Positions 34,511 through 41,806 of a DNA stretch of 64,000 bases are shown here, one piece after another. Positions within the stretch are counted from its first letter, which is position 1. Every line of letters begins with the position of its first letter. The DNA lies in contig CP016836.1 in the NCBI GenBank assembly GCA_002240395.1, positions 1,860,001 to 1,924,000 of the forward strand, written 5' to 3'. Both the position numbers and the translations under genes were made by a program. The notes under the pieces were generated by a model. That model was given only the letters and a program-made list of their open reading frames with translations. It had not been told where the DNA came from and made no database searches. The DNA is from Xanthomonas citri pv. mangiferaeindicae (GTDB taxonomy: Bacteria; Pseudomonadota; Gammaproteobacteria; Xanthomonadales; Xanthomonadaceae).

Positions 34511-34575
34511 CGCCGCGCGGAGCGTGGCGGGTGTGGGGGGGGGCGGGCTGTCGCCGGGAAGCGCCCCCACCCCAA

Positions 34576-34598
34576 CCCTCCCCGTGATACGGGGAGGG
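34576..34598. repeat. Inverted repeat CCCTCCCCGT-GAT-ACGGGGAGGG
   Basis: Perfect 10-bp arms with a three-base loop, with the same CCTCCCC core as the repeat 80 bases away, pointing to related copies of one element. It lies 43 bases after the DUF2894 stop and could act in transcription termination of the motor operon. Confidence 0.6.
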
Positions 34599-34640
34599 CA
34601 CCCAGGTCGCCGCGCCCCGGCGCGGCGGGTGGGGGCCTGT

Positions 34641-35261
34641 TCAGCTGCCCTCGCCCTGCCGCCGGCGCGATCTCGGCTTGGCGCGCGGCTTGCCCGCAGG
34701 CGTCGGCGCCACCGTCTGGCCCGGCAGGGCACCGGCCTCCTGCAACTGCGCCAGGCCGGACAGCGTGTCCACATAGGCCAGAAAGTGCTGCAGGTAGTCG
34801 GGCGAGACCTGGCGCATCAGGGTCAGCGAGCGGTGCACCAGACGGGCCGAGTTGAGCGGGCCGGCATCGTCGGACGTCTTCGCCAGCGAACGCCGCACCT
34901 GGCTGCCGATGCGCACGGCCGACCACAGCCGCCGGAACGTATCGAGCGCAGGCAGCTCTGGGTAGCGCGCCGCGTGGTCTCCGGCGCACATTGAGCGCGT
35001 CAGCGCGCGCAGCGGACCGGGCGCCGCCCGCTCGCGCGTGGCCTCAGTCGCGGCCGCTGCGGACTCCGCATCCAGTGTCTCAGCCAGCGCGCCCGCACGC
35101 CGCAGCAGCGCCTCGCGCGGGGACCCGTGCAGACGTTCGGCGCGCTGTAGCAATGCCGCCACTGCATGCACGCGCAGCGGCTGGCGCCGGTCCAGGCCCT
35201 GGGCACGCCAGGCGTCGAGCCGGGCATGAAGGGCCGCGGGCTGGGTGGCTTCAGTGGCCAT
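34641..35261 (-). CDS. DUF2894 protein (last gene of motor-like operon)
   Basis: A 206-residue soluble protein. It matches DUF2894 through ALHARLDAWRAQGLDRRQPLR near the start and the strongly conserved AGPLNSARLVHRSLTLMRQVSPDYLQHFLAYVDTL. The C-terminal 25 residues are basic and low in complexity (KPRAKPRSRRRQGEGS). It overlaps the OmpA-family gene by 11 bases, so it is translationally coupled with the motor pair. Function unknown; it may be a cytosolic accessory or effector of the membrane complex. Confidence 0.8.
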   Translation of the reverse strand: MATEATQPAALHARLDAWRAQGLDRRQPLRVHAVAALLQRAERLHGSPREALLRRAGALAETLDAESAAAATEATRERAAPGPLRALTRSMCAGDHAARYPELPALDTFRRLWSAVRIGSQVRRSLAKTSDDAGPLNSARLVHRSLTLMRQVSPDYLQHFLAYVDTLSGLAQLQEAGALPGQTVAPTPAGKPRAKPRSRRRQGEGS

Positions 35262-35889
35262 CGCGCGCGGCCGGGTTGCGCGGCACTGGGGCCATCTCGA
35301 CCCGGCGATTGCGTGCGCGACCTTCGGCGTCGGCGTTCGAGGCGACCGGCTGCTGCGCGCCGAAGGCCGCGGCGAACACCGAATCGGCCGGCACCCCGTC
35401 GCCGACCAGCGCGCGGGTCACGGTCAGCGCGCGCTGCGCCGACAGGTCCCAGTTGTCGGCGAAGTGGAGGCGGTCGCGCAGCGCGCGGTCGTCGGTGAAG
35501 CCGCTGACCATCAGGATCTCGTCGCGCGAGGCCAGGTACTCCGACAGCGGGCCGGCCAGGCTGCGCAGCAGGTCGCGGCCCTCGGGCTGCAACTGGTCGG
35601 AAGCATCGGCGAACAGCACGCTGCCGCGGATACCGATGCGGCCGTCGACCAGCGTAATGCGGCCAGCCGCCAGCGGCGCGGCCAGAGCCTGCTCCAGCGT
35701 CTGCAGGCGCTGCTGCTCGGCCTGGCGTTGCGCGATCTCGGCGTCGAGCTTCATTTCCAACTGCAATTGCACGCCGATGACGCCGACCAGGATCAGCACG
35801 AACGCACCGAGCAACACCGACATCAGGTCGCCGAATGCGGCCCAGACAGGGGCGGCGTTGGCGTCGTCGCTGTCGAGTTCCAGGCTCAT
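35251..35889 (-). CDS. MotB/ZorB-like OmpA-family protein
   Basis: A 212-residue stator-type protein. A short cytosolic N-terminus leads to one transmembrane helix, WAAFGDLMSVLLGAFVLIL, with Asp21 at its start in the same place as the proton-carrying Asp of MotB and ZorB. A coiled coil (about 48-75) follows, then a periplasmic OmpA peptidoglycan-binding domain (GSVLFADASDQLQPEGRDLL ... VSGFTDDR ... LSAQRALTVTRAL ... NADAEGRARNRRVEM). It overlaps the upstream DUF802 gene by four bases (ATGA). With DUF802 it should form a proton-driven, cell-wall-anchored complex. Confidence 0.87.
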   Translation of the reverse strand: MSLELDSDDANAAPVWAAFGDLMSVLLGAFVLILVGVIGVQLQLEMKLDAEIAQRQAEQQRLQTLEQALAAPLAAGRITLVDGRIGIRGSVLFADASDQLQPEGRDLLRSLAGPLSEYLASRDEILMVSGFTDDRALRDRLHFADNWDLSAQRALTVTRALVGDGVPADSVFAAAFGAQQPVASNADAEGRARNRRVEMAPVPRNPAARDGH

Positions 35890-38243
35890 GCCGCGCCGGC
35901 CTGACGGCCGCCCAGTTGCTGCAGTTCCTCGACGATCTGCCGCTGCGCCAGCACGCTCAGGTCCACGACCTCGCGCGCCTGCGCGACGTAGTAGGCTAAC
36001 TGCTCGTCGCTACGCGCCAGGGCCTTCTCCAGCGTGTCCTCGATCCGCGCCAGGCGCTCGGCCAACTGCGCATTGGCCTCGCCGAACACCTGCGCCGCGG
36101 CGCCGAAGGCTTCGCCCAGGCTGGCGACTTCGGCCGCGCCGATCGTCACCTGGTCGGCGACTGCGCCGAGCTTGCCGGTCTCGGCCTCGACGTGATCGGT
36201 GAAGCGGGTGCCCACGCGTTCGAGCAGGTCGGCCGAGGTCGCGACCAATGCGTCGATCGCTGCGCGCTGTTCGGTCGAGGCGTGGTTGACCGCGCCCAGC
36301 AAGGTGTCGAGCGTGGACAGCATCTGCGTGCGTTCCTCCAGCATCGCGGTGTCGCGGGCCATGCTGTCGGACAGCGACTGGCGCAGTTCGGCAATCACCT
36401 CGGCCGCGGCCCGCGGCGCCTGCGAGGCCGTGTCGATCAGCCGCGAGATCTCGGCGATCGTCTCGCCGGCATGGGTGCGGGTCTGCGCGGCGATGGTGTC
36501 GGCGGTGGCGGCCAGCGTGTCGCAGATCGCCTGCTGCTGACGGGTGGTCTCGGCGCCCGCCTGCGCCCAGTCCTCGCGCAGCGCGCCCGCCAGTGCGGCC
36601 AGGCTATCGGTCCAGGCGGTCAGCCGGGCACGGTCCTGCTCGGCGAGCGCGGACTGCAACGCGCCATGCGAGGCATCGACGCGCTCGAGTAAGGCAGCCG
36701 AGTGGCGTTCGAACGCGGCTGCGGCCGCGGTCAGCGCCTGTTCGTGGCGGTCGGCCTGCGCATCGTGCGCGTCGGTCTGTTGCGACAGCGCGTTGCGCCA
36801 GCCGTCGGCGATTTGGCCGGTGGTCGCTTCCAGTCGCGTCGCGACGCCGTCCACCAGCGTCGTCGTGCGCTGTTCGAAGGTCTCACCGACACCCGCCAGC
36901 GTCTGGCGCAGATCGTTCACCAGCGCAGCCTGCGCGGCCTGCTGGCCGGCCAGCGCCTGCTGCCAGCGCTCGGTGACCTCGGCCGTCGAAGCCGACAGGC
37001 CGGCGGTGACCGCCTGCAATTGACGATCCACCCCGTCGGCGACCGTGTCGTGCAGTGTCGCGGCCTGCGCAGCGGTGACATCGAGACGCGCGACGACCGC
37101 GTCGAGCAACCCGCTGGCGCGCTGCTCGAAGCTGGCATTGAACTCCGCCAGCGCCGCCTGCAACTCGCCGGTCAGTGCGGCACTGGTGGCCTGCTGGCCG
37201 TCGAGCGCCTGGTCCCAGCGTGCGGCCACGGCCTGCGTCGAGGCCTCGAAGCCATGCGTCAACGCCTGCAACTGGCGGTCCACGGCTTCGGTCACGCGTG
37301 TCTGCAGCGCCGTGGTTTCGCGGGCCAGCGCCGCCATCGTGGTCTCGAACACCGGCTGCAGCGCCGCGGTCGCGGCCTGCGCGCTCTGCGCCACGCTGGT
37401 CTGCAGCGAGCGTTCCACCGAGGCGGCGAGCTGCGTGTACACGGTCTCGGTGCGTGCATGGAATGCGGCCTGCTGCGCGGCCTGGCGCTCGCCCGCTGCT
37501 CCTGCTTGCTGCTCGATCGTCACCATCATCGCCTGCAGCCGGTCGACCAGCGCCGGCATCGTGTCGGCTTGGCGCTGCAACAGACGCAGAGTTTCCTCGT
37601 GCCGGTAGGCGTGGGAGTGTGGGCGCAGTGTCGTTGCGATCGCAGCGTCGAGCCCGTGCACGATCACGGACCGCTCGCGGCGCACCAGGGCCGAGGCCAG
37701 GCCCAGCATCGCCGAGCTGGCGATGCCCGCGATCGACGTGCCGAACGCAAAGCCCAGCCCCTTGACCGGCGCGGCCAGCGAATCGCGGATCGCTTGCAGG
37801 TCGGTCGCGGTTTCCAGCGCCAGCCCGGTGCCGCGCAGCATCGCCATCATGCCCAGCAGGGTGCCGAGCATGCCCAGCAGCACCAGCATGCCGACCAAGT
37901 ACGGTGTGAGGGCAGGGATCGGCAGCGCGGTCCGCGCCCCTTCGACCCGCAGACGCACGGCCGCGCGCAGCGACGGGTCGAGCCGGTCAAGCCAGTCGCC
38001 CAGCGATGGCGGCGTTGTCGACAGTCCGGCGACGGCATCGGCCAGCGTCGCGCTCGCGCGGCGATAACGCCACAGCTCCAGCGCACCGGCTGCATAGCAG
38101 ACGCCGATCAGCAGCGTCACCGCGAGCGCCAAGGGGTTGGTGCCGAGGTAGCCCAGCGCGATCCAGGCGATTGCGGCCAGGCCCAGCGCGAACGCCAGGG
38201 CGGGGAGAAGGGACAGCGCGCGGGAACGTGAGGACATGGGCAT
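35886..38243 (-). CDS. MotA/TolQ/ZorA-like channel with long coiled-coil tail (DUF802)
   Basis: A 785-residue protein. Four membrane helices (about 11-31, 36-57, 114-137, 162-186) include the MotA/TolQ/ExbB signature VGMLVLLGMLGTLLGMMAML and VKGLGFAFGTSIAGIASSAMLGL. Everything after residue 200 is a cytosolic helical tail of nearly 600 residues, low in Pro and Gly, with DUF802 repeats such as VDRQLQALTHGFEASTQAVA and VDRQLQAVTAGLSASTAEVT. This channel-plus-long-tail design is that of ZorA from the Zorya defence system. The ATG at 38243 lies seven bases after the DUF3348 stop; ATG 38237 is possible. Confidence 0.85.
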   Translation of the reverse strand: MPMSSRSRALSLLPALAFALGLAAIAWIALGYLGTNPLALAVTLLIGVCYAAGALELWRYRRASATLADAVAGLSTTPPSLGDWLDRLDPSLRAAVRLRVEGARTALPIPALTPYLVGMLVLLGMLGTLLGMMAMLRGTGLALETATDLQAIRDSLAAPVKGLGFAFGTSIAGIASSAMLGLASALVRRERSVIVHGLDAAIATTLRPHSHAYRHEETLRLLQRQADTMPALVDRLQAMMVTIEQQAGAAGERQAAQQAAFHARTETVYTQLAASVERSLQTSVAQSAQAATAALQPVFETTMAALARETTALQTRVTEAVDRQLQALTHGFEASTQAVAARWDQALDGQQATSAALTGELQAALAEFNASFEQRASGLLDAVVARLDVTAAQAATLHDTVADGVDRQLQAVTAGLSASTAEVTERWQQALAGQQAAQAALVNDLRQTLAGVGETFEQRTTTLVDGVATRLEATTGQIADGWRNALSQQTDAHDAQADRHEQALTAAAAAFERHSAALLERVDASHGALQSALAEQDRARLTAWTDSLAALAGALREDWAQAGAETTRQQQAICDTLAATADTIAAQTRTHAGETIAEISRLIDTASQAPRAAAEVIAELRQSLSDSMARDTAMLEERTQMLSTLDTLLGAVNHASTEQRAAIDALVATSADLLERVGTRFTDHVEAETGKLGAVADQVTIGAAEVASLGEAFGAAAQVFGEANAQLAERLARIEDTLEKALARSDEQLAYYVAQAREVVDLSVLAQRQIVEELQQLGGRQAGAA

Positions 38244-38250
38244 GACTGCG

Positions 38251-39075
38251 TCAGGGGGCACGAAGCGCGGCGAGCAGCGCTTCCACCGGTTGGAAACGGA
38301 CATCCAGCTCGGCGCTCAGTACGCCCTGCATGTCCCTGCAAAAATGATCGAGCCAAGCGTCGTGCGTCGTGGCCTGTGCTTCGGCCGCGGCGGCGCGCAA
38401 CCGCTCGAAATGCGCTTCGAGCAGCGTCGGCACCGCGCCCAGCAACGCGGACTCGCGCGGGGCCAGCGCGCCCTCCATGACCGCATCGACCTCGGCCAGC
38501 CGCGCCGCCTGCGCCGAGCGCTGGGCCAGCGCTTCGCGCAGTTCCCCGCGCAGCCGCCCTGTGGCGGCCTGCATCGCGCGCTGCAGGGTCAGGCAGCGCT
38601 GGCGCAGCGGTGCGAAATCGGGCGCGGTGTCGCTGGTGATCGGATCGGCGCCGGCGGACGATGCGTCAGCCTTGGCTGTCGCCAGTTCGGGTGCGCTGGC
38701 GATGGCCTCGGCCAGGGTCGCGCGGACCCGTGCGCAGGCGGCGGCAGAGTCGTGTGCACTGGGCGCGCATGGCGCGTCCGGGACCGCCGGCCGTGCGTCG
38801 AGCACCTTCGACAGCGCCACCGCCCGCGTCCAGTCGATCCATTCGCTCAGCCGATCGGCCGGCACCAACGCCGCCCGCGCCGCCTCGGCATCGGTCAGTC
38901 GGGCCAGTAGCCGGACGAACGTCGGACCCTGGAGGGCGGGCGGGGCGAGGGATCCACGAAGGTCAGGCGCGCAAAAGACGGCGATTTTACAGGGCCCGGC
39001 GGCGCAGGGGTCGGCGCAACGGCGGACGCCTGCCGCGTCGAAAGCCGCGGTTGTGCTTCGCAGGCTGTGCGGCAC
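38251..39075 (-). CDS. DUF3348 protein (first gene of motor-like operon)
   Basis: A 274-residue soluble helical protein. DUF3348 features: TFVRLLARLTDAEAARAALVPADRLSEWIDWTRAVALS, then DFAPLRQRCLTLQRAMQAATGRLRGELREALAQRS, ARLAEVDAVMEGALAPRESALLGAVPTLLEAHFERLR, WLDHFCRDMQGVLSAELDVRFQPVEALLAAL. The family-like part begins only at about residue 51, and no ATG, GTG or TTG lies in frame between the ATG at 39075 and there, so either the extension is real or a rare start is used. It heads the DUF3348-DUF802-OmpA-DUF2894 operon. Confidence 0.78.
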   Translation of the reverse strand: MPHSLRSTTAAFDAAGVRRCADPCAAGPCKIAVFCAPDLRGSLAPPALQGPTFVRLLARLTDAEAARAALVPADRLSEWIDWTRAVALSKVLDARPAVPDAPCAPSAHDSAAACARVRATLAEAIASAPELATAKADASSAGADPITSDTAPDFAPLRQRCLTLQRAMQAATGRLRGELREALAQRSAQAARLAEVDAVMEGALAPRESALLGAVPTLLEAHFERLRAAAAEAQATTHDAWLDHFCRDMQGVLSAELDVRFQPVEALLAALRAP

Positions 39076-39249
39076 CGGGTCATCCGCGAGCAGGTCGTGG
39101 CCCGTCGCGGCTTCGCAGGTTGGGATTCAGCTGCACGGCCATTCAGGAGCCGGGCCGACGCCCGTACGCCTATCGAGGTCGGGGCGCGACGTGGCGAAGG
39201 GGCAGGCCATGGCGCGGACCTGCGTCAATGGTGCGCCGAGCCGCCAGCA

Positions 39250-39498
39250 TCAGGCGCGCGTCGCCTTATCAAATTTTCTGACGAAAGCCACCAGGTCCTG
39301 ACCACAGGCCTGGCAGTACTCCTGCAGTTGCAGCAGATCCAGCCGGCGCACGCCACGCTCGACGTCGCTGACGTAGGACTGGGGCCGCTCCAGCCGTTCG
39401 GCCAGCTGTGCTTGCTTGAGGTCCGCCTTGTCCCGCATCTCGGTCAACAGGGCCAGCAGGACCTTGTACTCGGGCTTGTGGATCGATTTGCCGGGCAT
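39250..39498 (-). CDS. Xre-family HTH regulator
   Basis: An 82-residue DNA-binding protein made of one Cro/CI-type helix-turn-helix: LLTEMRDKADLKQAQLAERLERPQSYVSDVERGVRRLDLLQLQEYCQACG, close to many small Xre regulators. GAGGA precedes its ATG. A nine-base direct repeat lies just upstream and may be its own operator. It is 174 bases upstream of the motor operon, on the same strand, so control of that operon is possible. Confidence 0.88.
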   Translation of the reverse strand: MPGKSIHKPEYKVLLALLTEMRDKADLKQAQLAERLERPQSYVSDVERGVRRLDLLQLQEYCQACGQDLVAFVRKFDKATRA

Positions 39499-39531
39499 AC
39501 GGGCATCCTCATGAAAAGTGGGCGTACCGTA

Positions 39532-39555
39532 TATCCGGAATCCCGTTATCCGGAA
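39532..39555. promoter_or_regulatory. Direct repeat TATCCGGAA (possible Xre operator)
   Basis: TATCCGGAA occurs at 39532-39540 and again at 39547-39555, 15 bases apart, 34-57 bases upstream of the Xre gene start. Confidence 0.4.
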
Positions 39556-39580
39556 ACAGGATCACGTGGCCGGTGCTCTG

Positions 39581-40003
39581 TCAGCCCTGTTTGAACACCG
39601 TCCGCTTGCCGATCGGGGCGCTCTTCTTCGCAGTCGGGCGGGCGAGCCCGGGAATGAGGAAATCCGCGGCGTTGTGACCGCGCCGGGTCTTCTCGGCCAA
39701 CCAGCGCGGCATGCGGCCACGGCCCGACCAAGTGTTGCGCCGGTTGTCGGGGTCGCGGTACTTCACTGCGGCCTTGGCGCGCTTGCGCTTTCTGGCGGGG
39801 GCCACGGCGTTGCGCGCCGTAGCCGGAGGCGGGGTGCCGATGAGTTCTTCGATCGCATAGCCCTGGGACGCAGCGAATGCGATCAGGTCCTGGCGCACGG
39901 CGGCCAGCGGTCGCCGGCGGGCCAACACTGTCTTGCGTTTCTCGGCAGCGGCCAACAGGGCATCGAGCTCGCGCACGCCGAGCGCATCGATTTCAATCTT
40001 CAT
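39581..40003 (-). CDS. H-NS family nucleoid protein
   Basis: A 140-residue histone-like DNA-binding protein. An N-terminal helical oligomerisation region (LGVRELDALLAAAEKRKTVLARRRPLAAVRQDLIAFAASQGYAIEELIG) is joined by a basic linker (ARKRKRAKAAVKY) to the H-NS C-terminal domain YRDPDNRRNTWSGRGRMPRWL, whose GRGR core fits the minor groove of AT-rich DNA. It probably silences acquired DNA, like XrvA-type proteins in Xanthomonas. It extends about 24 residues beyond the DNA-binding motif. Confidence 0.92.
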   Translation of the reverse strand: MKIEIDALGVRELDALLAAAEKRKTVLARRRPLAAVRQDLIAFAASQGYAIEELIGTPPPATARNAVAPARKRKRAKAAVKYRDPDNRRNTWSGRGRMPRWLAEKTRRGHNAADFLIPGLARPTAKKSAPIGKRTVFKQG

Positions 40004-40215
40004 GCCGTCAGCGTCGGGCCGAGCCGATGAGGTGTCAAGCCTGCAAGCTGCGCCGCTCGCGTCGGGCCGGGGGCCGATGAGGCGGCGTGAGGCGCTGTCC
40101 GGGCTGTCGATGCGTGCCGCCTGGCGGATCGGGCGCGCACGTCGACAGCTTTGACGCGGCGGCGTATCGCCGAGCGATGCCAGCGCTTTGCGTGCGTATC
40201 GGCTCGATGATGCAA

Positions 40216-40246
40216 CGAGGGCCCGGCGTCTGGCGCCGGGCCCTCG
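40216..40246. terminator. Terminator-like hairpin after the small lipoprotein gene
   Basis: CGAGGGCCCGGC (40216-40227) and GCCGGGCCCTCG (40235-40246) form a perfect 12-bp stem eight bases after the minus-strand lipoprotein stop. The T-run on the minus strand is weak. Confidence 0.65.
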
Positions 40247-40253
40247 GACTCGC

Positions 40254-40604
40254 CTACTCGCAGCGGAACCTCACGTCCGCCGTCGCACGCTTGCCTGACG
40301 TGGCGTACGTCGCCGTGGATTTGCCCGAATGATGATGCGAAGGGACGCTGATGGTGGCGAAGTCTCCGAGCTTGCCGTCGCGATCTTCAGCGCCGACCAC
40401 GGTCGCGCGGAGACCCTGGCGGCCGCAATAGGCATTGGCTTCTTCGATCAGACGGATGCGCTGCGCACCGCCGCTTGAAAAGGCGGTCGCAGAATGCCCC
40501 GCCACTTCATAGACACCATTGCCCACGGGAACGAAGCGCGAGGTGGACGAACAGCCAACAAGCAAGATTGCGGGCAAGGCCAGCAAGATGACAATCGGGC
40601 GCAT
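40254..40604 (-). CDS. Small lipoprotein, hypothetical
   Basis: A 116-residue predicted lipoprotein with signal MRPIVILLALPAILLVGC (lipobox LVGC). The mature part contains VYEVAGHSATAFSSGGAQRIRLIEEANAYCGRQGLRATVV, similar to the many short lipoproteins in which a cysteine follows an EA(N/E)AYC motif, and ends VRFRC. Two cysteines (in AYCGRQG and RFRC) may form a disulfide. Function unknown. Confidence 0.75.
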   Translation of the reverse strand: MRPIVILLALPAILLVGCSSTSRFVPVGNGVYEVAGHSATAFSSGGAQRIRLIEEANAYCGRQGLRATVVGAEDRDGKLGDFATISVPSHHHSGKSTATYATSGKRATADVRFRCE

Positions 40605-40963
40605 GTGAACCTCTTCTTATTGTGATGGGCGCGGCCGCCGAGCGACGGATCCGGCGGCGACGTCGGGTCGATGTGGCACCGGTGCAGTCCCTGGCCGACG
40701 CCATCTACGTCGCTGGCCGGAGCGTATTTTCAAAATCCTGACTGCGGCGAGAATCCGCGCCTGTAAACCAAACGACCCGTTCGGGAACCGGGACGCCACG
40801 TAAATCGTTCATCGAAGGCACGCGTCGATCGGGCGCTGTGCCGCCGTAAACGTGTCCGCAAGGTCGGCGGGCATTCACAACCGATTTGGCGGCCCGCGTG
40901 AGGGCGGCGCGAATATGCGCAGACCATGCGGCCTCGCGCCTTGGCGGGCTCGCTGTCAATCGG

Positions 40964-40983
40964 ATTTACGACGAATTTACGAC
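40964..40983 (+). promoter_or_regulatory. Direct repeats ATTTACGAC at 11-bp spacing (candidate KdpE box)
   Basis: ATTTACGAC occurs at 40964-40972 and 40975-40983, exactly 11 bases apart, the spacing used by OmpR/PhoB-family regulators that bind as tandem dimers. KdpE, encoded at the end of the same gene cluster, belongs to that family. ACTTTAT (41007-41013) could be the -10 region. Inference from position and spacing only. Confidence 0.45.
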
Positions 40984-41041
40984 CGCGGCGGTGTCGACGC
41001 ATGGAGACTTTATGGCCGGGGCGCCGAGACTGCGCGGCATC

Positions 41042-41058
41042 GGCGGAGCCTGTCCGCC
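41042..41058 (+). promoter_or_regulatory. Leader hairpin next to the torF ribosome site
   Basis: GGCGGA (41042-41047) pairs with TCCGCC (41053-41058) directly before the AGGA ribosome site (41059-41062) of torF. It may tune initiation; it does not match a riboswitch I know. Confidence 0.35.
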
Positions 41059-41070
41059 AGGACTGATGCC

Positions 41071-41775
41071 ATGGAGTGTCGTGTCGCCCCCACGCGCCGG
41101 GTTGCGCTGTCGCTCGCCTTGTTGGCGCCGTCGCTCGGCAGCGCTGCAGCTGCTGACTGGTCGGGCAGCGCAGCGCTGACCAGCGATTATGTCTGGCGCG
41201 GCACCAGCCAGAGCGATGCGGGGCCGGCCCTGCAGGCCGGCATCAGGATCGCCGGCAAGCGTGGGCTATATGTCCAGGCCTGGGGCTCGGACGTGCGCTT
41301 CGCGCCGCAGACCGCTGCCTCGCACGAGCTCGACCTCGTGGCCGGCTGGACCGGGCCGTTGTCGGAGGCGTTCGTGCTCGACGCCGCGCTCACGCATTAC
41401 CGCTATCCCGGTGCCGCGGTCGATCTGGACTGGACGGAGCTCGGTGCCACGCTGACCTGGCGCACGCGCGCCTGGCTGCAACTGGCGCATGCGTCCGATG
41501 CATTGGCCAGTGGTGCGCCGGGCACCTATGCACAGATGGGTGTGCGGATCCCCGTCGACGACCGTCTCTGGTTCGAGATCGCGGTCGGGCGTTATCGGCT
41601 GCACGCGGCGGGCGGCGACAACGACTACAACCACGTCCAGGCGGGCGTGGTGTGGACGCTCGCAGCGCCGCTGGCGCTGCGACTGACAGTGCACGACACC
41701 AGTGCGTCGGCGCAGCGCGCTTTCGGCGGCTGGGCCGGGTCACGAATGGAGGCGGCGCTGCAAGCGTCGTTCTGA
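41071..41775 (+). CDS. TorF family outer-membrane porin
   Basis: A 234-residue predicted outer-membrane beta-barrel with signal peptide (VALSLALLAPSLGSAAAA). The start SGSAALTSDYVWRGTSQSDAGPALQAGIRI is the TorF/TIGR02001 signature, followed by amphipathic strands and a C-terminal Phe, as usual for barrels. AGGA lies eight bases before the ATG at 41071. Only 31 bases separate it from kdpA, so it seems to be part of the potassium operon and may allow ion or solute entry across the outer membrane. Its substrate is not known. Confidence 0.85.
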   Translation: MECRVAPTRRVALSLALLAPSLGSAAAADWSGSAALTSDYVWRGTSQSDAGPALQAGIRIAGKRGLYVQAWGSDVRFAPQTAASHELDLVAGWTGPLSEAFVLDAALTHYRYPGAAVDLDWTELGATLTWRTRAWLQLAHASDALASGAPGTYAQMGVRIPVDDRLWFEIAVGRYRLHAAGGDNDYNHVQAGVVWTLAAPLALRLTVHDTSASAQRAFGGWAGSRMEAALQASF

Positions 41776-41806
41776 CCGTGCTTTTTCATCGCTACGGATG
41801 CGCGTC

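Larger units (their letters stand above)
34145..34640. other. Intergenic region with G/C-run palindromes, no gene
   Basis: About 496 bases upstream of rpmB and downstream of the DUF2894 gene. No credible protein gene. It holds the rpmB promoter somewhere near its left end and two palindromes of C- and G-runs at 34489-34510 and 34576-34598. Confidence 0.6.
40605..41070. other. Intergenic region carrying the torF-kdp control region
   Basis: 466 bases between the divergent lipoprotein and torF. No gene seen. The right-hand part carries 11-bp-spaced direct repeats and a hairpin next to the torF ribosome site; the rest has nothing recognisable. Confidence 0.6.

Noticed and set aside
34641..39075. 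Canonical Zorya system
   Set aside because: The ZorA- and ZorB-like partners are present, but no ZorC, ZorD (helicase-nuclease) or ZorE (HNH) gene is nearby.
40605..41070. Riboswitch controlling torF-kdp (for example c-di-AMP type)
   Set aside because: Only a short hairpin next to the ribosome site was seen; no known riboswitch core could be matched.
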